64,000 nucleotides of DNA, from positions 19,888,537 through 19,952,536 of the forward strand of contig OZ024804.1 of the NCBI GenBank assembly GCA_964017045.1. Direction: 5' to 3'. The notes beneath the pieces are model-generated. The model was given only the letters and a program-made list of their open reading frames with translations, had not been told where the DNA came from and did no database searches. The DNA is from Omphiscola glabra (lineage: Eukaryota > Mollusca > Gastropoda > Lymnaeidae). Shown piece after piece: positions 36,850 through 48,752 of this stretch (positions are counted from its first letter, which is position 1; each line of letters begins with the position of its first letter). A program made the translations under genes and the position numbers.

Positions 36850-37850
36850 ATGCTTTGTAACGGAAAAATGAAGTGTGTACGGTGCTCTCATCCAGTATCC
36901 TACAGAGATAGCGCCACCCGAGGAACTATCCGGACCCAGTGGGAAAAATAGAACGCGCCTTGATACAGATAACGAGGCAATACTGGTTGCGCTAAAGAAA
37001 GCCCACCAATGCCTAGGAAAATGGAGAAACTTTCAGGACGTTGTGGTCTTCACCAAATCACGCTCGGCTCTACTGTGGCGTAGTGAGGGGGGGCAAGGGG
37101 GGCATCATGTCCCGGGCGCTACTCACAAAGGGGCGCCAAATGTTATATTTTACATATAATAGTGTATGGTTTTCGCGTAGGGTGGGGGCGCTAAAAAGAT
37201 ATTGTGCCTCGGGCGCGAGTTAAGCTCGCTACGCCATTGCAGGTCTAGAGCATGTGTGGAGGGGCGCCACGGAGACCACGGTGGTGAACACCATTCTAGA
37301 GACAGTGGGAAACATCAATGCAAAAAGCGGCAAAGAAATCCTACAGTTTATCACTTCGCAAGTTGAGGTGTCGCAACACGACAGGGCGGATCTACTGGCC
37401 AAAGAAAGTGCGGCCTAGCAACAACCCGATAAACCAATGACTCAGATCGTAGTCAACACTTGGTTAAAAAAACACTTCTGAGAAAAGTGGTTGAGCTATC
37501 GGGTGTCAGGAGAAACCGGACGACAGCTCTACCGGAAAATGCCACGAACGAGAAAGAGTGACCCCTGGTGACCCCTGGGGAAAACTAAAGAGAGGTGAGC
37601 AGAGCCCCATCACCCAGATGAGTACAGGTCATTACGCGACCCGCAAGTACATCCATAGACAGAAGTAAACTGCCGGCTTTGCGTCCAGGCAGACGAACCG
37701 GCGGCACACTTGGTGATTGCCTGCCCCGGTAGAGGGAAGGAGCGGAGAGGCGGGACCTAGAGACTTGTCTTGAAGTATTGATTTACGGCGATGCCCACCA
37801 GATGAGGCAAGCCGCCACAGTAATAGCCAGGGCTATAAGAGATTGAATCT
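36850..37850 (+). mobile_element. RNase H-bearing non-LTR retrotransposon, 3' part, interrupted by a MITE
   Basis: A plus-strand frame from 36875 reads I-A-P-P-E-E-L-S-G-P-S-G-K, D-N-E-A-I-L-V-A-L and D-V-V-V-F-T, a non-LTR RNase H domain with the Asp/Glu positions partly changed. After the insertion at 37075-37237 the same protein continues (L-E-H-V-W-R-G-A, then Q-V-E-V-S-Q-H-D-R-A-D-L-L-A-K). A C-terminal zinc-knuckle-like region follows to about 37850. Stops and frame breaks are present. Jockey/CR1/I-like elements have this order. Confidence 0.65.
37075..37237. mobile_element. MITE with ~15-bp terminal inverted repeats
   Basis: Left end CTGTGGCGTAGTGAG and right end CTCGCTACGCCATTGCAG are imperfect inverted complements, and the segment splits the RNase H reading frame. 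A short TCTA flanks each side approximately. It is too small to encode a protein. Confidence 0.55.
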
Positions 37851-38780
37851 CAGCCCCCCCCAAAATTGCTATTATTAGTATATATTTTCAGAATTGTTAG
37901 TATTAACGGCATATTTATGTTCAGAATACAAGAGGTGTTTGCGAATGACTTTATATATTTATTAATGTACAATATATTTGAAGAAAATCCAATGAAGGTA
38001 AAGTATCAAGTCCCCAAAATTCTTGTCATTTAATTACCGTTTGAAATTTCAAACTACTATAACTTTCTGCAGCTAAATTATGAATGGACTTTTCTTCGAT
38101 ATACTTTAACACATTAGAAAAATACGTAATATTTATTTTGAATTTGACTATTGGAGAAAGTATAATTATTTTTTTAAAAATTAGTACAAAAACATGTTTT
38201 TAAAATGATAATAGAAATCCTGTTTCACTTAATTTTTGTTTTGGCTTTTGACTGAACTTTATTAAAAAATATAATAATAATAATAAAATTTCTGAAATTG
38301 GCGGGGCAGATTATTTAGTATTCTGATATTAAAAAGAGAAAATCAGCTTGGCTTTTGATAAATAAAAATACCGATATGTGCTAACAGGAATTAACGCTTC
38401 GGTTTATAATCACCTGCTGCAAATTTCCGCACAAAATTGTATTACGAGGAAATAGAAAAATCTACACTCAACAAAGTATTAAATAATAACACAGCACATC
38501 TCGTGGTAAAGGGAAGGAAAAATTATCCCTCGTCATTTAATCTTATCCCTTTTATACCCTGTTTCAGATGATCATTCTCGAAATGGAATACGCAGTCTTA
38601 ATGCTTCCGGCATTCTCGAGATCATTCTATCATGTTCAACAGAAACGGACGATAGGAGCTAAAATGTCAACAAAGTGATATTTTCCTAACCGCCCCCATT
38701 ACGGCTTGGACTTAAAGAGGTCATGCACGTGGAAGGCGTACCAAGCGTGCATTAAAACACGTCATCCCTCATACCAGTCT
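37851..38780. other. AT-rich intergenic DNA
   Basis: No gene recognised. There is a C-run at 37855-37861 and a short TAA repeat near 38272-38284. Confidence 0.5.
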
Positions 38781-39985
<1,205 letters not shown>

Positions 39986-40439
39986 AAATCTTAACCCATC
40001 ACTGTTTTGAAATTTAAATTTTTACTTATTCAAAATGGATGGGAATTGATATTTATGGGTATATTTATGTGAATGTACTTACGTTTTGTTATCGTCATAG
40101 ATTTTTTTTAATTTGTAAAATTAGAATATGGCATCTCTTTTTTCAACATATTGTCATCCACGTAAAAATGTAACACACCCTATTTCCTACCCCCGGAAAA
40201 TATTATTATGTACATAAGAAGGTTTATTATTTATCAATTTTAGTCTGAGGCGCTTCTTGTGCCGCCTTCAGCATATGAAAGTATCGTTATACGTTAATTT
40301 TCGCCTCAAGTGTAAACAAATACTAATAAAATCATGGCTTGAAATTTAAAAAGTTATGGAGTGTTTGAGCGAATACTCATTTGTTTTGTTTTATTTAATT
40401 AATGTATGTTAATTTTTAAGTTCATGATTATGTTTGTTA

Positions 40440-40515
40440 AATTGTATGTACAGCTTGGTGAGCTCAGCCCTAGGTTGGGTTACACCGCTTTATAAAACTT
40501 CTATAATAATAATAA
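40440..40515 (+). mobile_element. Short retrotransposon 3' end
   Basis: Plus-oriented copy of the GTACAGCTTGGTGAGCTCAG / ACCGCTTTATAAAAC block with a (TAA)n tail; same family as 20330-20770. Confidence 0.55.
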
Positions 40516-40689
40516 TATTTATAATAAATTGTTTTAAGTGACGGAGAGTTTCCCCAATTAGTTAGCCTCACTCTCTAGTCCTTGCCTTTTCGTTCTAATG
40601 GCAACATTTATTGAAGACGACTGTAAATAGACCAGGATTTAGTTGATGACCAGCAGTGTTTCGTGTGTCTCACTGGTCTTTCATGTTTT

Positions 40690-40850
40690 TCACGTCCTAG
40701 GATTGGTCTGAATTTTCATTGTGTCAATGTATGTCAATGTACAGGGATTCAGTGTACACTCCCAGATACTGCCTAGGGGAATCAATCTCCGGGTTTAATT
40801 TGAGAGTTTGCCTACTCTTGGAGAAATTGCCATCCAAGGCTACCGAGTAT
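40690..40850 (-). mobile_element. Non-LTR 3' UTR fragment
   Basis: Shares CAATCTCCGGGTTTAATTTG, TTGCCATCCAAGG and neighbouring words with 24790-24890. It is short and truncated at both ends. Confidence 0.5.
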
Positions 40851-41099
40851 TATGTATATATAAGCGAAGGAGAGAGAGAAAGAGAGAGAGAGGGAAAGAG
40901 AGAAAATGAGAGATTGAAATACTTTGCGTCGTAAACCTGGTGTTAGACTTATTGGTTTTTATTTATTTTTGGGTGATGCAAGAGGTGTGCGTAGGCAACT
41001 TAAGGGGAGTAACACCCCTGAGCCTCGTTTATTAATCTTTATTAAAAACTAAATACAATATTTTTGTGTAAGGAAATTGGTATTTGATTTTAACATTGT

Positions 41100-41465
41100 G
41101 CTTCAGACAGCCCAAATTAAGTCAAGCTATGGTTATTTGCCTCATACTGCAAAAATTACGTCACAATATGGTTAGTTGCCTCAAACTGCAAAAAGTTACG
41201 CCATAATGTGGTTAGTTGCCTCAAACAGCACACCTTTACGTCACATTTTTGTTATCTGCCTCCAAGAGCACAAATTACATCACATTACGGCTAGTTGCCT
41301 CAATCAACACACATTGCATCACACTATGGTTAGTTGCCTGAGATATCAAGATTTACATCACATCATGGTAAGTTGCCTTGGACAGCACAAATTACGCCTC
41401 ACTATTGTTAGTAGCCTGAGACAGCACAAATTACAGCTCATTATTGTTAATTGCATGAGACGATG
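41100..41465. repeat. Degenerate 38-40-bp tandem repeat, about 9 copies
   Basis: Units follow ATGGTTAGTTGCCTCAAACA then GCACAAATTACGTCACA with many substitutions. It is not coding, despite an open frame at 41176-41490. Confidence 0.85.
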
Positions 41466-42023
41466 TGTACATTTTTATGTGTATGACTAACTTTAAACCC
41501 GATTACATTATAATATTAGGAGGGAGTCTTATATCCCTATTCTTTTAAAATAAATTAATATTTATTACACCAATTTAAAAAAAAATACATTTCAATTGTG
41601 TTGACAAACTTTGGGTACAGTTACATAAGCATACACTTAACTCAAAAAGAGGGGTGCTATTTTACTTGTTTTGGACAGGGTCGCCTTTTTAAAAATGTAT
41701 GATTTATAGCACATAGAATCAAATTCCCCTGCTCTTTAGACTTGTATAAACCGTACGATTTTTATGTTCAAGACAATCTCGTGTTATTCAGGGTGTTCTT
41801 TAAAAAAGAATTAAAAAAAAAAAAAATTCTATGATTGTATCTCCAGTTTTTGACACATGTTGCGCTTCAATGAAACGTACGGCAATTTGACTATCAATTT
41901 CTGAAACACTGGAGTATATAACGTAATGTTTGCGGTGGGTAGGTGGAAATTAAAATTGAAAGTATAATCTTAAATAATTCTTATAAGGGAGAAAATGTGT
42001 ATTTTTAAAGTACAGTTCTTTCC

Positions 42024-42073
<50 letters not shown>

Positions 42074-44067
42074 GATTAGTGAAATTTATTTCACCATAAA
42101 ATCTTATCTTAATCACTTGTAGTTGTTTTTTAAACACTTTTTATCGACTAAAAATATATTTTACATAAACAATAAAGTACATATTATAAAATACAGTGCA
42201 CATTACTTTGGGGGATGTGGCTGTATACTGAAAATTTTCCAAAGACGTGCTTTCGGCGATGCACGAGCTAAAGGTCCCAACAAATTCCATTGCCCAAGAT
42301 TATTACTACTCATGTTGTTTCACACCTTTGTAAAAGAAATTCAATTTATCATTTGAATTTATTTTACCCCCTAACAAAACAATTATGAACTAACATTTAA
42401 ATTTTCTGATAACAAACTATGTTTTAAAAGCACTGAACACATTGTTAAGCCACAAGTAAAGCGGGATGAAAAGGAACCATGTAGAAGTTGAATAAAGGCA
42501 GGTCTTTATGGTACGACTACGTAGGAAGTAGCAATCTATTTGTTGGAGAGAAGAGAGAAAATTGTTTGGTTCATATCATATCCGTATTCATATAATTTGT
42601 GGTTTGGTTAAAAAAACATGGATTGGATGACTGAAACGCACATTAAGAGAACATGATTTATTCAGAGGAAAGTAATACATTTTATTTCAACAAATCTATT
42701 ATGGGGTATGTTTTAAAGAACCCTACTCAACTTAATAAAATAGAGTTTAGAAATAACCAGCATTAATTTGGGCCAATGCAAATTGGAAATAAAAAGTAAG
42801 TAAGTGGCAACAATGAGCAAGCTACCCTCTTTTACAAAACATTGGGGTACACCATGCACATATTAACATCTCTAAACATACAACCATTACGTCATAAAAT
42901 AATGTTATTTGTAAAAAAAAAACTCTCAATAAAAATGTCTAACTTTGTTTAAAGAAGCACGCACGTATTCAGTGCGTCACAACTTATTTTAAGTTTAAAT
43001 ACTGGGAAGCAATTATTTGGTTAATTGAACTCAGCTTTCAGTAAAATAGACAGCAATCGAAAAACGAACGCATTAGTCACTAATGGTATCTACTCAAAAA
43101 AAACCCACATTACTAATTAATTCGATGAATGGAACAGAACGAATTTGTGTAAGTGAAATACTATATGATAAGCTTTAATTATAATTAGACAAAATACAAA
43201 TACAAATGTTTTGGAAAAGGACTTCGTCGGTACAACAAAATTAAATATAAAAAATAACAAAATAATGATAAAAAAAGTTTAAATAATATTTTTATTTCCT
43301 TCCTGTTCCTAAAATTTTTTAAAAAATCAGATGAACCAAAGGCATTGCTTAGAAGTACAAAATAAATCCACCAAGCCAAAAAATAATAAATCGAGTTGCA
43401 TTGTCTATAAAAACAAAGTTACAATTGTATTAATCATGCAAGTTCGATAAAATAACATAATAGTTTAAAATGACAAATTAAAAAAAAACGTAAAACAAGT
43501 TGTACAACTTAACTTCACTTAGTTTAAGAAAGACAGTAATGGGAGGCAATAATCGGATGAATGAAACAGTTCCTTATATTGCTACACATTTAATTTAGAA
43601 AAAAAAAAGAAATGATTAAAACGAAGTATGGTCAAACCAGAAAAAAAGAACACAACAAAACAAGGGACGAGTGGGCAGGAAGCCTTCGTCTGCAGAACAA
43701 ACAGCAAGAAATAAAAGAACTAAATAGCACTTAGCTGAGATGTAGTATCCAAGAGGGCAACACTATAATAAATAGGTGAGATAATAAATACAGGCAAAAG
43801 GGGAACCAAAAGAGGAGAATTCAGTCCCTTGCAATTGGCCATGATTGGAGGGGCGGGGCAAAGGCTCAAACTTTGAATAAAGACATGACGTTCATTTTAT
43901 GTGGTGTTAAAGTTCTATTTTTCTGGTTAACGTTGTGTTTTAAGTTTACTCGGCTAGGTGTATTTATAATGGTTCATACTGCACTAATTATGAAATCCGC
44001 CGTGCCCTTAATGGTCGCTTCCATTGAAGTGTTTAGAGACGGGACACTTTAAATATAGCATACTATT
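41466..44067. other. AT-rich intergenic DNA with poly-T and element relics
   Basis: A T-homopolymer of about 45 bases at 42028-42072. At 43072-43095 there is an ATTAGTCACTAATGGTATCT block resembling the upstream element of B and C, with no recognisable exon downstream of it. Two degenerate hammerhead-like motifs lie at about 43200-43240 and 43665-43700 (minus). No gene is supported. Confidence 0.45.
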
Positions 44068-44334
44068 ATGGTGGTGTTCAGTAAACCTATCAGAGAGTCG
44101 GCTTCCCGTCTCCCTTATGTACGACGTCTAGCAGTGGGTGCAAACTATTGCCTAGACAACATTTCGGCAAGTATAGAGGAAACCGATCCGTTTCTGAAAA
44201 CTGCCCTTATGGAAGGGTATATGTTGAGTCTCAAAGACAGAAGGACGAGTGTTGCAACGGCTGCCTCACTATTTCTTGGACCCAAACTGGGAGGGTGCAG
44301 TGATGATGCGAATGCGCACAAGGCGTTGTCTTAG
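44068..44334 (+). CDS. Unidentified 88-codon open frame
   Basis: Starts MVVFSKPIRESASRLPYVRR and ends at a TAG. Composition is less AT-biased than the surroundings, the codons look unconstrained by repeats, and the 43990-44340 block is locally GC-richer. There is no signal peptide, membrane span or motif I recognise. It may be a fragment of an old mobile-element protein or an exon; I lean to the former. Confidence 0.25.
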   Translation: MVVFSKPIRESASRLPYVRRLAVGANYCLDNISASIEETDPFLKTALMEGYMLSLKDRRTSVATAASLFLGPKLGGCSDDANAHKALS

Positions 44335-45256
44335 ATTTTTATTACGGTTGAAAATAATGAGAGGCGAGTAAGAGAAAATGTCACGTGTGTCATTGTCGGC
44401 GAGGAGTATGGCACTGTTTTTAAGTAAAACCAATTTGGCTATTAGATTGTGAGGACGATAAGTGAGAATAAGTTGTTCCTGTCTACATTGTCGTTCGGAC
44501 GTGACCTGAAATTATGAGAACGTGTAATACATATCTAGCAATCTGATTAGCAAATGCGTTAATATTATTATTATTTTTTAAATACAATGTCTTAACACAC
44601 AGAGATGAATACACTAAATTATATTTATAATTACATCTAATTTTTTTTTAAAATATGGTTGCCGGCATTGAAGGTAGAACATAACTTAATTTGATACAGT
44701 GTGAAGAAGAAATGGGATAAATTAACATATTAGGGTTAATACAATGTGAGGACGGGATAATTAGAGATTGGCAGAGTCGGAATGTAGATATTGAGGAGAG
44801 ATGCGATGCAAGGATGTGCAACATGGTAGTAATGTGTAACCCTGTCAAGGTCACAATAGGAGGTAAAGATTTTTAAAATCTGAAAATAGAAAACTTGCTC
44901 TTTCTTGAAATCATCGAAATCAAATTCATTGTCGTTCAAAGACGTGCATTTCCCTTTCAGGTCTAACTTACTTACAACTGTATATTTAAACATTATTATG
45001 AATACAAACTTAGATCAAAAATATTTAGAACATTTTAATACAAATTTATGCTTTATCGGACAACCAATGTGTTATAAAGCTATTTATTTTAATTAAATAA
45101 AAAAATAAAACATTTAAAATTCAAAAGTGACATAAATATTTTAATCCTTCTAATTTTTTTCATAAAACTTTATGTAGCTTAAGTTTAAAAAAATACTCAA
45201 ATGTTTCATTGTCATCATGACAGACTTTTAACACTCGATAAACCATTAATAGAGAA
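44335..45256. other. Intergenic AT-rich DNA, downstream of gene D
   Basis: No gene seen. On the minus strand an AATAAA lies about 170 bp past the D stop (plus-strand TTTATT near 45083), a possible polyadenylation signal among several in this AT-rich DNA. Confidence 0.4.
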
Positions 45257-46077
45257 TTACGCATTGTTATTAAAATAGTCTGGTTCTGGCTCTAACTCGA
45301 AGTATTGTAGATTATTACTTGGTTTGACTTCCTTCATCTCCTTAGGAATAGTATCGCACATTCGAAATTTCTTCGATCTTTTTGGCAAGGTAGATATTGG
45401 AGGTACCGTCGGCATGCCATGATTCTGAGATTTTTTATGAGTATAAGAGTTTGTACGTAAGGAGGTCGTTGGATTGTGTGTACGATCTTCAACTCTTCGG
45501 TTAAGTGTTGATACAAATGGACGACTGTGGTAGTGGGTTAAATTTATTTCTTCGTTTATTTCCGGTCCTGACAACTTCGCCATTCGGTGTAGATTATAAT
45601 TCCTTGTCCACCAAACAATAAATATAACGACTGCTGAAACACTTAGTACAGAAATAAACACAGAAATGGGAATAAAAAACACAAATTTATTTATCGGTAA
45701 CCTTGTGCAAATCTCTACCGTGATATCCGCTAAAGTCTTGTTGATGAATGAGACGGGCTCCTTCCACCTAATCTCATACGTTTCATAACGAGTCCTGATT
45801 TTATTTTCGTAACCAATTTTTAAAACACATAAAGCCTGAGACTTCTCACATGATACGTGCAACGTTTTACCACTGGGTGATGGTAACTGATTAACTGTAC
45901 AAAGAACCCGTGTAACGTCTGTTCTATTTTCCCACAAAGTATTTGGATTATTATTTTCCACCCAAAAATCAGATGTGTTAGATACATGCGTTTTTGCATT
46001 GCAGTGTGCTGTGTCCGTGCCAGCTAGACAGTCCAGAAAACTGGAAATAAAAGTAATAAACGTTTTCGAAACATGAC

Positions 46078-46139
<62 letters not shown>

Positions 46140-46650
46140 GTGTGTTTTTAAATAGTAATTTTAATTTATTACACATTTGGTTATTAGAACATTGGACGAG
46201 AACAAAGCATATCTATTTTTGTGTTTAAAGCCATATATTCTAGCTTATCAATGTCTAAGCTATGTATTAATCCCAATGTTCCCAGCAGGCAGTAGTGATA
46301 TAAGAGTGGTTTGACTGTTTAAACGTATTACAAATAAACCATTGCTATTCAACATTTAAAATGGTCATTAGTTTCAAGTCATCATTACCTTTTTAAAACT
46401 TTCCTTAAAACATCTTTTTGTAACATGAATTTTTTAGTTACGTTGTGTTATTTTTTGAATTGCATAAATATAAAATTATTTCTTACCTTATCAGGGCGTC
46501 CTTGTTAAAGTGTATGTTCATGTGTTCGTATTGTAAAGTAAAGACATTTTCTTCAGCATCATCTACCTTTCCTGAAATAACGCTAGTAGACAACAGATGT
46601 GCACTTGTAAATAAGTAAATATATTTTATCAACTTATGATATAAAACCAT
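45257..46650 (-). CDS. Gene D: divergent receptor-like paralogue lacking YEEI, retaining the terminal YxxL
   Basis: Exons 46650-46487 and 46040-45257, with a 446-bp phase-2 intron (AG|GTAAGA ... TTTCCAG|T); 315 aa. An N-terminal hydrophobic stretch (MVLYHKLIKYIYLFTSAHLL) acts as signal peptide. The six family cysteines are at 59, 68, 102, 119, 126 and 166, and I-R-W-K-E-P-V-S matches I-S-W-Q-Q-P-V-S of B and C. Membrane span about 175-198. Where A and C have V-E-Y-E-E-I or V-V-Y-E-E-I, D reads E-I-N-E-E-I: the tyrosine is replaced by asparagine. The tail is rich in Thr/Ser and basic residues with P-P-x-S-T-L-P, and ends L-Q-Y301-F-E-L-E-P-E-P-D-Y-F, a match to the ITIM consensus. An (AT)n tract lies in the intron near the acceptor. 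It is the parent type of the two pseudogenes to its right. Confidence 0.78.
46082..46135. repeat. (TA)n microsatellite in the intron of gene D
   Basis: Perfect TA repeat of about 53 bp, about 40 bp upstream of the exon-2 acceptor in transcription sense. Length variation could affect branch-point spacing. Confidence 0.95.
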
Positions 46651-48752
46651 TGTCTTAAGTGGAAAAACATATAAGTTTTTTTCATGAAAGTGTTTTGAAA
46701 ATGTATAGGTTATTAAATATTTTATTAATCAAACCATATAGTTACTGTTTAAAAAATATTAATTATTATTTCACGTGTTAAAGAACTTCCAATAACTAAG
46801 CTCTCAACTCGTCTATACGTTTGATAAAATAATGTTCTCAGTAATTTCCCTTAAGTGCTCACTTCCCATTAAAACCGGCCGAACAAATAACAACGCATTA
46901 GTCATAATAATTAATCAAAATTAATGTCCATGACTCCTTACACGAAATTCTGATGAAAGGTTTTGACAGCGATTACGCTTTTATGGCCTATAAATGAGAC
47001 ACCAAGTATATGTGTAGATAAATAGTAAATTTTTTTTATTACAATTAGACAGAATAAAGATAAAAAAAAAATTAAAAAAATAATTCGGGAAATTTCACTT
47101 CATTCCAGATAAACTATGTGTTTAATAGCTTTTTATGTCTACGTCATTGCAGCTTTAAGGCTACAATTTAAATGAATTTGTCTGGTTAAGCTGAAGGAAA
47201 GAGAAAACAAAGTCTGTTAGTGACATTTTATTTACGAAGCACGAACAAAGTCAATTCATAATTATATATTTACGTCTAACATTAAAATAAACATTAACAT
47301 TTGTTATTGTATGTGATATATCATTTATTAAGAAGCGATTATATAAAAGAGTAAAAATCTGAATAAAAAAAACGTTTCAAATGTCTTTATATATTTCAAA
47401 ATATTTTTTTTTCTGCATGCCCAAAAAGTTCACAAATACAAACACAGCTATATAATTGATATCCACTCCAAAACACACAACCGTTGAGCTAATCATATGT
47501 CATTTATAGTCCCATGAAAAACAGGAAAAAAAGATGTTTGGTAGTTTTGGGTAGACAGTGAGGATGAAACATTTCAAGAAATGTCTTGTCTTTGACAACA
47601 CGCCTAAGTGTCAAGTTTCATTCCGATAGGATGACGCAAAGGGGGTCAATTAGATGTCCTCAATTTTTCATTTAACACATTTAAATACGTTTTTTTTTAA
47701 TTGTTACAAAATATGACTTAAAAATCAAATTAAAAAATAAAAATCTGGACTGACCATAACGCCAAAGAGACGACGCGATTTAAACACGTTCGAATCCTTA
47801 CACACAATGATAAATATTTTCTATTATTTTACGGAGATCGAATACATTTAAATTGGCCAAAAAAAATTATATTCGCTTTTATTTTAGTAAATATTTAGGT
47901 ATTATTGTTAAAATTAACGAATACATTTATAATAACAATACATAGTACTTTTATGTTAATTAAAAAGTTACGATATTTTTATTTAAATAAAAAAAAAATA
48001 ATCTAAAAATTACATTATAAACAAATTTAACAGGAAAAACGCAAACATTTGTTCTTTTTAGTTCGTTTTCTGTGCGTTGTTAAAATTGCAAAAAAAATAG
48101 TAAAACTTAATTTTGATCTGTATAAGCATGCAAACGACGCCATGGCGCGAATTGCTTTTTTAGCCGAAGCTTTAAGTATCTTTGATTTAATAACAGCGCG
48201 TGACAAAACTGATAATTTATTTCCCCTGTTAATACAGCACAAAAAGTTAGCTTTGTATTTTGAACAATTAAGAATGTTGTACATTTGTTCATTCCAAAAA
48301 TATACTTTGATTAAGTTCATAACTTAAGAAATACGTGAACTTTCAATATACTTTCAAAAGCAAATGTGTTTAATTAAGCCAGTACAGTGAAAAATAGCAG
48401 GAAAATAGCATTCAATAATGCACTTGTCACAAATAAAAACAACACCCACAAACATAACAAGTTCAAAAATGAGTGTATGTGTATGTAAGAGGGCTACAAT
48501 CCATGTGGATTATTGTTATTAGTTTTATTCAAAATTTCGATAGTTTTATTTTGCCACAGGCAGCACAAGATTCGAAACAGAATAGAATAATGAATTTTAT
48601 AAATAATTAACCTTCTTAGGTACTTACACATCGGTGTAGGGTATGTGTACATTTTGACGTGGCTGACAATATCTTTCAATCCAATTACATTACGTTTGTA
48701 AAAAAAGTGATGTTGCATTCTCTCTTTATCAATAATCATATTTTTATCATCT
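46651..48752. other. Upstream region of gene D and AT-rich intergenic DNA
   Basis: Contains the conserved block at 46898-46917 (see the C upstream entry). 47035-47065 resembles the tail of the hammerhead-bearing insert near B (ACAATTAGACAGAATAAAGA). The two overlapping opposite-strand frames at about 48027-48327 are probably chance; the sequence has no recognisable family. Confidence 0.4.

Larger units (their letters stand above)
39986..41099. other. Intergenic DNA with retroposon scraps
   Basis: 40030-40370 resembles the unique part of the composite repeats (GGATGGGAATTGATATTTATG ... GTTATCGTCAT, compare 4510-4580 and 49437-49500). Retrotransposon ends at 40440-40515 and 40690-40850 are listed. 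A GA-rich microsatellite occupies about 40865-40915. Confidence 0.5.

Noticed and set aside
42200..42330. Structured RNA or tRNA-like stretch
   Set aside because: I could not form a cloverleaf or a consistent fold by eye, and no promoter boxes are evident.
48027..48327. Overlapping frames on both strands in an AT-rich area
   Set aside because: Composition and codon use match the background; no motif, signal peptide or splice partner.
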